Source of the DNA: Granulicella sp.
GTDB taxonomy: Bacteria; Acidobacteriota; Terriglobia; Terriglobales; Acidobacteriaceae
Assembly: GCA_003133205.1 (NCBI GenBank)
Contig: PKWK01000336.1
Span: 1 to 34,030 of the forward strand
Direction of reading: 5' to 3'
Length of the DNA: 34,030 nt
Shown: positions 16,114 through 24,361 of the stretch, piece after piece
Layout of the letters: every line of letters starts with the position of its first letter
Numbering within the stretch: position 1 is the first letter of the stretch
Translations under genes and position numbers: made by a program
The notes under the pieces: generated by a model
Told to the model about the DNA's origin: nothing
Databases searched by the model: none
What the model saw: only the letters and a program-made list of their open reading frames with translations

Positions 16114-17314
16114 TCAGAAGCACCGCACATAATTCTTGCCCGGCAACTGCTTCACGCGTCCGCCCAACTCCAGTTCAAACAGTGCGGTAAATATCTCTGC
16201 CGAACCCAACTGCGCCTCCAGCCCCTCAATCAACTCATCGAGTTGCATCGACTCATCGCGTCGCAGCCGATCCAGCACCACACGCTCATGCTCCGGAAGA
16301 GGCTTGTCGTCTGAGCTGCTAAATAGAGATGCAGCCCCGCCCTCTTTGGATTCAATCTGCCCCGCAACCCCCATCTCCTCTTCGAGTTCGCGCTTCAACT
16401 GCGGCGGCAGATCCTCCCACACATCCTCCCACGTCGCCGTCAGTTTAGCGCCCTGCTTGATCAGCGTGTTAGGCCCCCATAGCATTCTTGTTGGTCACGT
16501 TCCCCGGCACCGCGTACACATCGCGATTCTGTTCCATCGCGCAGCGCGCCGTAATCCGCGTCCCCGAATACTCACCCGCCTCCACCACCAGCACGCCGAT
16601 GCTCATCCCGCTCAGGATCCGATTGCGCAAAGGAAAGTTCTGCGGCGCAGGAAACGTCCCCAGCGGAAACTCGCTCACAATCGTCCCGCCCGATTCCACA
16701 ATTCTCTCCGCCAGCTTCTTGTTCTCCTTCGGATACACCACGTCGATGCCCGTCCCCCACACCGCGACCGTCTTGCCTCCCGCATCGAGCGCGCCTTTAT
16801 GCGCCGCCGTATCCACGCCGCGCGCCATGCCGCTGATGATCGTCAGCCGCCGGTTCGCCAGATCGCGCGACAACATCTCCGCCATCCCAGACCCGTACGG
16901 CGAAGGCTGCCGTGTCCCCACCACTGCAATCCCGGGCCGCGCAAGCAACGCCGCGTTCCCGCGAATCCAAAGCACTGCGGGCGGATCGTAGATCTCGAGC
17001 AGCCGCTCCGGATACGCCTCATCCTCGCGCGTCAAAAAGAATCCGCCCGCCTCCGCAACGCGCTTCGCCTCATCCTCCGCCGCAGTAAACGCGCGGCCCT
17101 CAAACACAAACTGCGCCGCCCGCGCCGGCAACCCCGCACCCTCAAGCTCTGTCAGCGAAGCCTCGAATACGCGCTCAGTCGCGCCTAGCCGAGCCATTGC
17201 CTTCGCGATCCGCGTCGGCCCCATCTCCGGCGTCAGCGCCAACGCCATCCATCCCAATCTTGCTGTCTCTCGTGTGTTCAGCGCGTACTGCTCTGCGTCG
17301 CTGCTCGTCGTCAT
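16114..17314 (-). pseudogene. dprA: DNA processing protein DprA, split by a one-base frameshift
   Basis: Two adjacent minus-strand frames together make one normal DprA. The first (17314 down to 16469) contains the Rossmann-like core with GIAVVGTRQPSPYG, IISGMARGVDTAAHKGAL, FPLRNRILSGMS and VYAVPGNVTNKNA, then ends three codons later. The second frame (to 16114) resumes exactly with GPNTLIKQGAKL, followed by the winged-helix domain. Deleting one base of the C5 tract at 16474-16478 (G5 on the coding strand) restores ...NKNAMGPNTLIKQG. DprA loads RecA onto incoming single-stranded DNA during transformation. The break could be a real mutation, slippage at the short homopolymer, or a sequencing error; the second half shows no decay, which favours error or recent change. 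GGAG precedes the ATG. Confidence 0.88.
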
Positions 17315-17364
17315 ATCACTCCATCACACCCATCCGCGCACAAGATATTGCCCGCGCGCGAACC

Positions 17365-18291
17365 TTACTTCGCCGGCTGCAGCCCGGCCTTCCCCAGCAT
17401 CGAAAAAAACTGGCGCTGCGTACACATGTCGATGGACTCCCCAACCAGTTTCCCTTCGCGATCGAAGACAAAGGTCCGCGGCAGCCCCTCGGGATGAAGC
17501 TCATCCACGTGAAAGTCTCTGCCAACCTTGCCGCCGTCGTCGAACAACACCGGCGGATGATATCCCTTCCCGGATAAATACTTGTTCGTGGCGAATGGGT
17601 TATCGCCGGTAATCGACAGGATCACCAATCCCTGTGGCTCATAGTGCGTGTAGATCAGATCGAGGTCCTGCATCTCCTTCTTACAGGAAATGCACTGCGT
17701 CACCCAGAAGTTGAGCAGCACAATCTTGCCCCGCAGCGCCGAAAGCGTGTACTTCTTCCCATTCAGATCCTTCAGGGTAAAGTCGGCCTTGGCCACATCT
17801 GCGTCGTTCGCCGCCAGGATCTCGCCCGCCTTGGTCAGCAGCGGATCCTTCAGGCTCGTCGTAATCTGCGCAAATCGCGCAAGCCTGGCCAACTCCATAT
17901 AAGGCAGCGGTGGCAGACCATCTTTCCCCGGCTGCTGCGGAGTCTGGGACAGCGCCTGGGCCAGCGTATCCGCAGACGCCTGAAGCGCCTCCAGCCCGGT
18001 CTCACCCGCCGTGGCGATTTGGGTAAGCGCAGTCGCGAGCTTCAGCTTGGGAGCCCCCGCTGGAAGAGTGCTGATATCCTTCGCGAGTTGAAGAATCATG
18101 GCCGGTCGTTGCGCATCGGGAACTCCCATTGACTTCTGATCGTCAGGGGAAGCCCCCGGCATCGGAGGACCGGCAACGAAGCGAAGACTCTGCAGCTGTT
18201 TATTGATGGAAGACTCGGTCGCCTGACCCTGCAGCGCAGGAGAAGCGAGTAAAACGAGGGCGATCAGAAGCGTACATTTTGGATTCGTCAT
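17365..18291 (-). CDS. TlpA-like secreted thioredoxin-family protein
   Basis: The start at 18291 is chosen because it begins a signal peptide (MTNPKCTLLIALVLLASPALQGQ); the longer frame from 18429 has an unlikely N-terminus. The 308-residue product has a helical N-terminal region (about 25-165) of unknown role, then a TlpA/AhpC-type thioredoxin domain: FTLKDLNGKKYTLSALRGKIVLLNFWVTQCISCKKEM with redox cysteines Cys200 and Cys203. The active-site context WVTQC differs from the usual WATWC. It probably acts in the periplasm as a thiol-disulfide reductase. Its stop is 50 bases before the dprA start on the same strand. No Shine-Dalgarno sequence is obvious; the bases before the ATG read CCTCCT. 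Confidence 0.87.
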   Translation of the reverse strand: MTNPKCTLLIALVLLASPALQGQATESSINKQLQSLRFVAGPPMPGASPDDQKSMGVPDAQRPAMILQLAKDISTLPAGAPKLKLATALTQIATAGETGLEALQASADTLAQALSQTPQQPGKDGLPPLPYMELARLARFAQITTSLKDPLLTKAGEILAANDADVAKADFTLKDLNGKKYTLSALRGKIVLLNFWVTQCISCKKEMQDLDLIYTHYEPQGLVILSITGDNPFATNKYLSGKGYHPPVLFDDGGKVGRDFHVDELHPEGLPRTFVFDREGKLVGESIDMCTQRQFFSMLGKAGLQPAK

Positions 18292-18382
18292 AGGAGGCTC
18301 ACAAGCTATTGATTTGCGACACAATTGTAGCGGGTGCCGCTCTCGTTGAATACGTAATTTCGGATCATCTGCGCCGGACTCC

Positions 18383-18604
18383 CTAACTATCCCGGCTAAC
18401 CGATTCGCGTTGTCGATCGCACTCGTCACACAGCTTACACTCCATCCGGGTTCCCAGCCGTGCCGTCCGGCCCGCCTCCGTCACTACCCACTCCCGCACC
18501 GTCCACGGAGGATCGTGCCGCACGTGCTGACCATGCCCGCACTCCAGCGACGCCACCCAGTGTCCTTCCTCATCCTGCTCGAACCCCACCACCGCACGCT
18601 GCAT
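18383..18604 (-). CDS. DUF3565-family small protein
   Basis: The 73-residue product matches DUF3565 closely by eye: MQRAVVGFEQDEEGHWVASLECGHGQHVRHDPPWTVREWV at the start and ECKLCDECD near the end. The conserved cysteines and histidines (CGHGQHVRH, CKLCDEC) suggest metal binding, but the function is unknown. GGAGGGGTGA lies immediately before the ATG, a strong ribosome-binding site. It is divergent from mqnA with only 30 bases between the two starts, so the two share a promoter region. Confidence 0.92.
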   Translation of the reverse strand: MQRAVVGFEQDEEGHWVASLECGHGQHVRHDPPWTVREWVVTEAGRTARLGTRMECKLCDECDRQRESVSRDS

Positions 18605-18634
18605 TCACCCCTCCGCATCCCATAAACTAATCTC

Positions 18635-19522
18635 TTGGGCCTGCACACCTCAAATCGCCTCCGCGTCGCCGCCATCGACTTCCTCAACCCCGCCCCGCTC
18701 ATGTGGGACTTCGAACACCCGCCCCGCAACGCCGCACTCGCCGAGCGATATCAGATCCACTACACCCAGCCCTCCCTGTGCGCCGACGACCTCCTGGCCA
18801 ACCGCGCCGACCTCGGCCTCATCCCCATCGCCTCTCTCACGCCATCGCTCGCCATCGCTCCCGGCTGCACCATCGCCTCACTCGACCGCGTCCGCTCCAT
18901 CCAACTCATCGTCAAACAGAGAAGCGGCAGCACCGAAGACTTCGATCACACCCTCGCGCAAGTCCGTACCATCGCCGCCGACACTGCCTCACGCAGCTCC
19001 CTCGCCTACGCACAAATTCTCTTCCGAAAGTTCATCGGCACCGACCCGGAATTCCTCGCCGCACCGGCCGACCCCATCGCCATGCTCTCCCACGCCGACG
19101 CTGCTCTCCTCATCGGCGACCCCGCGCTCCTCGCCCTCGAAGCCCGCGAGCGCATCGAGCAAGCATCCGGCCCGTGCCTCTGGATCGACATGGCCCATGA
19201 ATGGCGCGCACGCACCAACCTGCCCTGGGTCGCCGCCGTCTGGGCCGTCCGCCCAGAAGCCCTCACCGCATCGACGATCACCCCGGCCCAACTCATCGCG
19301 GACCTCCAACAATCCCGCGACCACGGCCTCGCCCACATCGACTCACTCGTAGAAGAGTGGACGCCGCGCATCGCTATCCCACCCACCACCATCCGAAACT
19401 ATCTCACCGGCAACATCCACTACACGCTCGACCCGGACTGCATCGCTACCATCGAACTCTTCCGCCGCTACGCCGCCGAAGCCGGAATCCTGCCTCCACT
19501 TCCCGGTCTGCGCTTCCTCTAA
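18635..19522 (+). CDS. mqnA: Chorismate dehydratase MqnA (futalosine pathway of menaquinone synthesis)
   Basis: The 295-residue product matches MqnA, which removes water from chorismate as the first committed step of the futalosine route to menaquinone. The opening LRVAAIDFLNPAPLMWDFEH, the LADLGLIPIASL-like segment, SIQLIVKQ and the LPWVAAVWAVRPEAL segment are characteristic, and the length is usual. A stop codon (18623-18625) lies in frame just upstream, so translation must begin at the TTG at 18635 or another non-ATG codon; no ribosome-binding site precedes it. TAAACT lies six bases upstream, so a leaderless message is possible. Other mqn genes are not in the window. Confidence 0.9.
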   Translation: MGLHTSNRLRVAAIDFLNPAPLMWDFEHPPRNAALAERYQIHYTQPSLCADDLLANRADLGLIPIASLTPSLAIAPGCTIASLDRVRSIQLIVKQRSGSTEDFDHTLAQVRTIAADTASRSSLAYAQILFRKFIGTDPEFLAAPADPIAMLSHADAALLIGDPALLALEARERIEQASGPCLWIDMAHEWRARTNLPWVAAVWAVRPEALTASTITPAQLIADLQQSRDHGLAHIDSLVEEWTPRIAIPPTTIRNYLTGNIHYTLDPDCIATIELFRRYAAEAGILPPLPGLRFL

Positions 19523-19540
19523 CAACCTGTTTGCTTTGAG

Positions 19541-19589
19541 TTGTCATTCTGACCCTGAGCGCAGTCGAAGGATCAGAATCCCCGTATTT
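19541..19589 (+). repeat. Dispersed GTCATTCTGA-type repeat, copy 1
   Basis: TTGTCATTCTGACCCT and AGGATCAGAA can pair as an imperfect ten-base stem, followed by CCCCGTATTTG. The same start and end (GTCATTCTGA ... CCCCGTATTT) occur at 29771-29805 with a shorter middle. It lies 18 bases after the mqnA stop codon. Confidence 0.7.
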
Positions 19590-19662
19590 GTCGTTTGCTT
19601 CATAAATCCACCAAATCGAAACATATCGCGACTTCCTCTCCTCCCCGCGCGTCTTATCCTGC

Positions 19663-20388
19663 ATGATGCTAATGGCGACAGCCTTGATGACCGCGTCCCA
19701 TCCCATCATCGAAGCGCTGGCCGCTGCGGTGCCCGCCGCCGCCCGTCACCAAAGCCCGCTCATCCACCTACTGCTCTCGTTCGGCCTGGTCGGTGTGTTT
19801 CTCGTCTCCATCGTCGATTCGTCTTTCGTCCCGCTGCCCATCCCCGGCATCACGGACCTCATGATCGTGGTGCTCGCCGCGCAGCACGCCAACCTCTTCC
19901 TGCTGATCGGCGCGGCCACCGTCGGCTCGTTTCTCGGCGGCTACTTCAGCTACAAAGTCGGCCAGTCGGGCGGCATGGCCTTCCTCGAAAAACATGTCCC
20001 AGCGCGCATCTTCAAGCCGGTCTGCCACTGGATGGAGACGCACGCCATCCTCTCTGTCGCGCTGCCCGCCATCCTGCCTCCGCCCATGCCGCTCTCGCCG
20101 TTTGTGCTGGCCGCGGGCGCGCTCAAGATGTCGCGCAACAAGTTCCTCATCACCTTCACCGTCAGCCGCTTCCTCCGCCACGCCGCTGCCGCCGGCCTCG
20201 GCATCTACTTCGGCCCGCACGTCCTGCGCATGTGGAACAGGTTCACCCGCAAGTGGGCGACCCCCATCCTGGTCACCATCTGGACCATCATCCTCACCAG
20301 CGTCGGCTTCGCCTTCTGGAAGATCTACAAAACCTCACGCGAAGTCACCGGCCACAGAGATCTTCAACCCGCGGAAAAGAGCGCCTGA
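19663..20388 (+). CDS. DedA-family (VTT domain) membrane protein
   Basis: The 241-residue product has the VTT/SNARE-associated architecture: hydrophobic segments near residues 34-52 (LLLSFGLVGVFLVSIVDSS), 62-90 and 175-225, with the re-entrant-loop signatures FVPLPIPGITDLMIVVLAA and GSFLGGYFSYKVGQSGG. PAILPPPMPLSPFVLAAGALKMSRNKFL carries the conserved proline motif, and a short charged tail follows. DedA-type proteins are inner-membrane lipid or ion carriers needed for envelope integrity; undecaprenyl phosphate flipping has been shown for some. Three ATG codons lie close together at the start, so the exact start is uncertain. It appears to be transcribed alone. Confidence 0.88.
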   Translation: MMLMATALMTASHPIIEALAAAVPAAARHQSPLIHLLLSFGLVGVFLVSIVDSSFVPLPIPGITDLMIVVLAAQHANLFLLIGAATVGSFLGGYFSYKVGQSGGMAFLEKHVPARIFKPVCHWMETHAILSVALPAILPPPMPLSPFVLAAGALKMSRNKFLITFTVSRFLRHAAAAGLGIYFGPHVLRMWNRFTRKWATPILVTIWTIILTSVGFAFWKIYKTSREVTGHRDLQPAEKSA

Positions 20389-20417
20389 CCCTCTGCTCGC
20401 ATCGGCGATCGCTTACG

Positions 20418-20534
20418 TCACACCCACTGCTTCGCCGCCCAGTCCTCCAGCGCCGCCGCCACCGCCAACCTCTCGCACTGCGCGCTCAACAGCCCCGACA
20501 GCGCCTCGAAAGCAGCCTCGAAGTCCCCACCCAT
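20418..20534 (-). CDS. Possible small protein (38 codons) downstream of fabH
   Basis: On the minus strand an ATG at 20534 opens a 38-codon frame (MGGDFEAAFEALSGLLSAQ...WAAKQWV) ending in TGA at 20418. The product would be an amphipathic, acidic helix with the high-GC third-position bias of real genes here. It lies 56 bases after the fabH stop on the same strand. TAGAAT is seven bases before the ATG, as for several other genes in this window. No family is recognised and it may be chance. Confidence 0.35.
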   Translation of the reverse strand: MGGDFEAAFEALSGLLSAQCERLAVAAALEDWAAKQWV

Positions 20535-20590
20535 GCCGCGGATTCTACTACGCCCGCCGCGCTTTCACTGACCACTTACCACTGTCTTCT

Positions 20591-21607
20591 TCACATCTCC
20601 CACTGCAACAGCGTCGTCCCAACGGTAAACCCAGCGCCCACACTAGCCAGCAGCACCAGGTCGCCTTTCTTCAACTTGCCCTCTTCCAGCGCCGTCTGCA
20701 TCGCCATGGGAATCGTCGCCGCCGTCGTGTTACCGAAGCGGTCGATGTTGATGATCACATTCTCCAGCGGCAGCCCCAGCCGGTCAGCCGTCGACAGAAT
20801 GATCCGCTTGTTCGCCTGGTGCGGGATGAAGCACGCCAAATCCTTGCCCGTCACACCGTTGCGCGAGAGCACGATCTCCGCCGCCTCCGCCATCTTGCGC
20901 ACCGCGAACTTGTACACTGCCTGCCCGTCCTGGTGGACGACATGCATGTTCGCCGCCACTGTCTCCGCCGTCGGAGGATGCAGGCTCCCGCCGCCCGGCA
21001 TATTCAATGCCGTTGCGCCCGACCCATCGATCTCGTGGAAGTAGTCGAGCATGCCAATCTCGCCCTCTTCACACGGCTCCAGCAGCACCGCGCCTGCGCC
21101 ATCGCCGAAGATCACGCACGTCGAACGGTCCTTGTAGTCGATGATCGAGCTCATCACATCCGCTCCAATCACCATCACCTTCTTGTGTACGCCGCTCTCC
21201 ACCAGCTTCGCGCCCACCTGCAGCGCATACGGAAACCCCGAGCACGCCGCCGACAGATCGAATCCCCACGCGCCCTTCGCGCCAATCTTGTCCTGCACCA
21301 GGCACGCCGTCGCCGGAAAGAACATGTCCGGAGTCACCGTCGCCACGATGATCACCTCGAGGTCGGTCGCCGCAATCCCACGCTTCGCCAGGCACACGCG
21401 CGCGGCCTCCGCAGCCAGGTCGCTGGTCGCAACACCCTTGTCCACAATGTGCCGTTCGTGGATCCCCGTCCGCTCCGTGATCCATTGATCAGTGGTCGCG
21501 ACCATCCTCTCAAAGTCAGCGTTGGTAAGCACTCGCGGCGGAACATACGTTCCCACAGAACTGATCTTCGCCCGCACCGGATGTTGCGGCTTCAACGTCA
21601 GACTCAA
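20591..21607 (-). CDS. fabH: 3-oxoacyl-ACP synthase III (beta-ketoacyl-ACP synthase III)
   Basis: The 338-residue product is a full-length KAS III, which condenses acetyl-CoA (or a branched acyl-CoA) with malonyl-ACP to start fatty acid synthesis. The catalytic triad is visible: Cys122 in DLSAACSGF, His263 in PHQANKR and Asn293 in [11 protein letters not shown]. The glycine-rich [14 protein letters not shown] end is typical. The start is a TTG at 21607, decided by the strong ribosome-binding site GAGGTGAT just before it; a later in-frame GTG (residue 11) would match the usual family N-terminus but has no such site. It may supply branched-chain fatty acids using precursors from the ilv pathway, which is inference. 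It stands apart from other fab genes. Confidence 0.96.
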   Translation of the reverse strand: MSLTLKPQHPVRAKISSVGTYVPPRVLTNADFERMVATTDQWITERTGIHERHIVDKGVATSDLAAEAARVCLAKRGIAATDLEVIIVATVTPDMFFPATACLVQDKIGAKGAWGFDLSAACSGFPYALQVGAKLVESGVHKKVMVIGADVMSSIIDYKDRSTCVIFGDGAGAVLLEPCEEGEIGMLDYFHEIDGSGATALNMPGGGSLHPPTAETVAANMHVVHQDGQAVYKFAVRKMAEAAEIVLSRNGVTGKDLACFIPHQANKRIILSTADRLGLPLENVIINIDRFGNTTAATIPMAMQTALEEGKLKKGDLVLLASVGAGFTVGTTLLQWEM

Positions 21608-21902
21608 ACCATCACCTCATTGCCTTTCACACCACTCCATCGCGATCCGTCGGAGAATCACATCCAAGTCCCAGCCAGTTGCCATATGGCCCGGGGATCA
21701 TTCTCGCTGACCAGCGCCCCAAGAACAAGTCCAGACCATCACGAGTATTTCACGACACTCCAATCCCATTCGAAGGAAAGGACGAGCAGCCGTGATCGCT
21801 GGACGCAAATTAGTCTCAAATTATCAGGGGGGCAATACCGAACAGACACCATCAAATCGCCAACTGACCACTGTCAACTGACCACCTACCACTGCATTAA
21901 AA
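21608..21902. other. Intergenic region between fabH and the SRP RNA gene
   Basis: No gene is seen in these 295 bases. At 21861-21894 a short tandem repeat is present, with CAACTGACCAC occurring twice 14 bases apart, followed by CTACCACTG; a related CTGACCACTTACCACTG lies at 20571-20587. The fabH promoter must be here on the minus strand but is not obvious. The 3' end of the SRP RNA lies at its right edge, where TTTT follows the stem on the minus strand. Confidence 0.5.
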
Positions 21903-22000
21903 GTACCGGGCGACCTACTGCGCCCATAATTACCCGTTACCGTTGCTTCCTTCCGGACCTGGCGGGGTTGGCGGGATTACGTCGCGTAGGACCCGGCACT
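21903..22000 (-). ncRNA. ffs: Signal recognition particle RNA, small bacterial (4.5S) type
   Basis: The minus strand carries the universal SRP RNA core: CAGGTCCGGAAGGAAGCA, which forms the GGAA tetraloop hairpin bound by Ffh. The ends pair as expected for the long hairpin: GTGCCGGG near the 5' end with CCCGGTAC at the 3' end, and CCTAC with GTAGG inside. The RNA would be about 98 bases, the length of the compact bacterial form without an Alu domain. TTTT follows the 3' stem. It runs divergently from the MutS-like gene, which starts about 40 bases away. Exact ends are uncertain by a few bases. Confidence 0.95.
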
Positions 22001-22038
22001 ACCTAAGTCTACCATCTAGGAATGGATACTCCCAGTCG

Positions 22039-23877
22039 ATGACCGCGACGGCCCTCGCTCCCATCACCACGGCCGAGGTTCGGGCCCGCTACAAAGAACT
22101 TCGCGACCTCCATCAGCAGCGCCACAATGCCCTCGCAGGCCGCCACAGCGGCGCGCTCAAAGGAATCGCCGCAGCGGTCGCCATCCTCCTTTACACGGTA
22201 TTCCGCGCCCCCCACAGCAGCCTCGCCCCGTGGCTAATCCCCACCGCCATCGCCGCCATCATCGGGCTGATCTGGTATTCGCTCCGCCAGCAGGCGAAGC
22301 TCGCTCGTGAACAGCGCCTGCTGGTCCTCTATGACAGCAACCTCCGCCGCGCCGACGGCACCGAAACCCAATCCGGCCGCACCGGCACCGAACTCGGGCA
22401 GGAGTTGCGCGCTCCCGGCCACATCTACGAGCGCGACCTCGACATCCTCGGACCCAACTCGCTCTTCGGCCTGCTCGCCACCACCCGCACAGGCCCCGGC
22501 GAGCGCGGCCTCGCCCGCTATCTCCTCGACTCCGCCACGTACGAAGAGACACTACTCCGCCAGCAAGCAGTCAAAGAACTCCTGCCGCAAACCGAACTCC
22601 GCGAAAAAATCGCGCTCCTCGGCGCATCCAGCTTCCAGCAGATCACCGCCAGCTTCTTCGATGACTGGCTGGCCGACGCTCCGCCTTCCTTCCATCCCGG
22701 CTTCCGCATCGCCATTCTCATCACGACAATCCTCAACATCGCACTGCTGCTCACCGGCTTCACCCACCTCTTCACCTGGAGCACCATCTTTCCCAACCTT
22801 GCTCTCACACTCTGCGTACAGGCCGCGACATGCCTCGTCCTGCGCTCGCGAGTGATGCCGCTGCTCACTACCAGTGCCCGCCTCCAGCAGAACGTCCGCC
22901 TCATCGCCGACGGCCTCGCCCTCATGCAGACCACCACGTTCGATTCTGCCAAGCTCAACCATCTCCAACGCGCCTCCCTCGAACCCGTCGGCGGCGTCAA
23001 ACTTCTCAAGAGCCTCGAAGGCCACCTCACCCTCGTCGAACAGCGCAACAAGGAGTGGTACTTCGCCCTCTCCCTCTTTCTTGCCGCCGGCACTCAGACC
23101 GCCATCTCCATCGCCGCATGGAAGCGCAAACACAGCGACGCCATGCGCTCCTGGCTCGCGGCCTGGGCCGAGTTCGAAGCACTCAATGCCCTCGCCACCT
23201 ACGCCTTCGAACATCCCACCGGAGACCCCGAAAACACCTGGCCGGAGTTACTCCCTTTCACGCACGCGCCCATGTACGAAGCTCGTCAACTCGGCCACCC
23301 ACTCCTCGCCAACGCAGTCACCAACGACGTCTCGCTCGGACTCGAGGCCCGCTTTTATCTCGTCAGCGGCTCCAACATGTCCGGCAAGTCCACACTGCTC
23401 CGCTCAATCGGCATCAACGCCGTGCTCGCCTATGCCGGAGCGCCCGTGCGAGCCCAATCCCTGCGCATCACCCCTCTCGCCCTCGGTGCCTCCATCGCTC
23501 TCACCGACTCGCTCGCCGAGGGCCGCTCCAAGTTTCTCACCGAGGTCGAGCGTCTCTCCGCCATCCTCAATGCCAGTTCCGCAGCACCTGTGCTCTTTCT
23601 CGTCGACGAGATATTCAGCGGCACCAACTCGGAAGATCGCCGCGCTGCCGCCCGCTCCGTCCTCGAAAAACTCCTCGCCCACGCAGCCATCGGCGCGCTC
23701 TCCACCCACGACCTCGCCCTCACCGACCTTGCAACCCCAACCACCGCCGGACTCAACGTCCACATGGCCAGCCCGGACCCTCAAGACCCCCTCGCATTCG
23801 ACTACAAACTCAAGCCCGGAATCAACACCGCAAGCAGCGCCCACGCCATCCTCCGCCTCATCGGGATCGACACCTGA
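22039..23877 (+). CDS. Membrane-anchored MutS-family ATPase
   Basis: The start at 22039 is chosen because the longer frame would run through the SRP RNA gene. The 612-residue product has two pairs of hydrophobic segments (about residues 35-80 and 215-265) separated by a soluble stretch, then a lever-like region and a MutS ATPase: Walker A GSNMSGKSTLLRS from residue 444, Walker B LFLVDEIFSGTNS with Asp523-Glu524, and the STHD histidine motif. It lacks the mismatch-recognition domain with its Phe-x-Glu motif, so it is not MutS1, and has no Smr domain, so it is not MutS2. Such MutS-related membrane proteins are widespread but uncharacterised. A GATACT hexamer eight bases upstream and no ribosome-binding site suggest leaderless initiation. 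Confidence 0.9.
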   Translation: MTATALAPITTAEVRARYKELRDLHQQRHNALAGRHSGALKGIAAAVAILLYTVFRAPHSSLAPWLIPTAIAAIIGLIWYSLRQQAKLAREQRLLVLYDSNLRRADGTETQSGRTGTELGQELRAPGHIYERDLDILGPNSLFGLLATTRTGPGERGLARYLLDSATYEETLLRQQAVKELLPQTELREKIALLGASSFQQITASFFDDWLADAPPSFHPGFRIAILITTILNIALLLTGFTHLFTWSTIFPNLALTLCVQAATCLVLRSRVMPLLTTSARLQQNVRLIADGLALMQTTTFDSAKLNHLQRASLEPVGGVKLLKSLEGHLTLVEQRNKEWYFALSLFLAAGTQTAISIAAWKRKHSDAMRSWLAAWAEFEALNALATYAFEHPTGDPENTWPELLPFTHAPMYEARQLGHPLLANAVTNDVSLGLEARFYLVSGSNMSGKSTLLRSIGINAVLAYAGAPVRAQSLRITPLALGASIALTDSLAEGRSKFLTEVERLSAILNASSAAPVLFLVDEIFSGTNSEDRRAAARSVLEKLLAHAAIGALSTHDLALTDLATPTTAGLNVHMASPDPQDPLAFDYKLKPGINTASSAHAILRLIGIDT

Positions 23878-23955
23878 CCCGGTTCCCTCTTCAGCGGCCA
23901 ATGGGACGATTTCAAGCAGTTTCCGGTAGTGATCTGTTTGAATACCACGGCGAAG

Positions 23956-23968
23956 GAACTTGCTCAAA
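23956..23968 (+). repeat. GAACTTGCTCAAA 13-base repeat, copy 1
   Basis: The exact 13-mer GAACTTGCTCAAA occurs here, at 24846-24858, and inverted at 25422-25434. It is located in the non-coding gap after the MutS-like gene. Confidence 0.6.
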
Positions 23969-24030
23969 ATCAGACTTCACAGGCAACTGCTACCGAACCA
24001 ATACGACAGTCTTCCACTTGTCCATGTTGT

Positions 24031-24050
24031 GACGCCAAGTCCTTGGCGTC
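24031..24050. terminator. Perfect hairpin between convergent genes
   Basis: GACGCCAAG-TC-CTTGGCGTC is a perfect nine-base stem with a two-base loop. It lies between the MutS-like gene (+) and the small membrane-protein gene (minus) that converge here, so it could end transcription in both directions. It lacks a clear T-run. Confidence 0.5.
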
Positions 24051-24058
24051 TCTCGAAG

Positions 24059-24361
24059 TCACTCCTGGTTCGCTACCTGTTCATTGGATTCTTCTCGGGG
24101 CTTGAAATAGAGCCAGCGCAACAGAATGTATCCCAGCAGAAAAAGCGACGGTGAGGCGACCAAATAAGGCAGGGAATCCCGCAGAAGCAAGCCCGTCGGT
24201 TCGGGGATCAACATCGTGCGAGCCACGCCTCGCATAGACCAAGCTGTAATCGGTGCGGTAAAAATGCTGACGAAGTCGAGGATCGCATACGCAAAGATCC
24301 ACCCCAGAGCCAGCGCTCCCACATAACTCTCCACCAGGCTGTGTTTCAGACGGCTAAACAT
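24059..24361 (-). CDS. Small membrane protein, paralogue of the upstream gene
   Basis: The 100-residue product has three or so hydrophobic segments (VGALALGWIFAYAILDFVSIF near residues 14-34, and LPYLVASPSLFLLGYILLRWLYF near 64-86) and a charged tail. No family is recognised. Its ATG overlaps the stop of the preceding minus-strand gene by eight bases (ATGTTTAG), so translation is coupled. Its segments VESYVG and LLRWLYF align with AESHVS and LSRWIYG of that neighbour, suggesting an old tandem duplication. The pair probably forms a hetero-oligomeric membrane complex, which is inference. Confidence 0.7.
   Translation of the reverse strand: MFSRLKHSLVESYVGALALGWIFAYAILDFVSIFTAPITAWSMRGVARTMLIPEPTGLLLRDSLPYLVASPSLFLLGYILLRWLYFKPREESNEQVANQE

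Noticed and set aside
19536..22006. Long + strand frames across DedA, fabH and the SRP RNA
   Set aside because: They overlap three clear genes in wrong frames and are Arg/Ser/Pro-rich.
22039..23877. Assignment as mutS (mismatch repair)
   Set aside because: It has membrane segments and no mismatch-recognition domain; only the ATPase part is shared.
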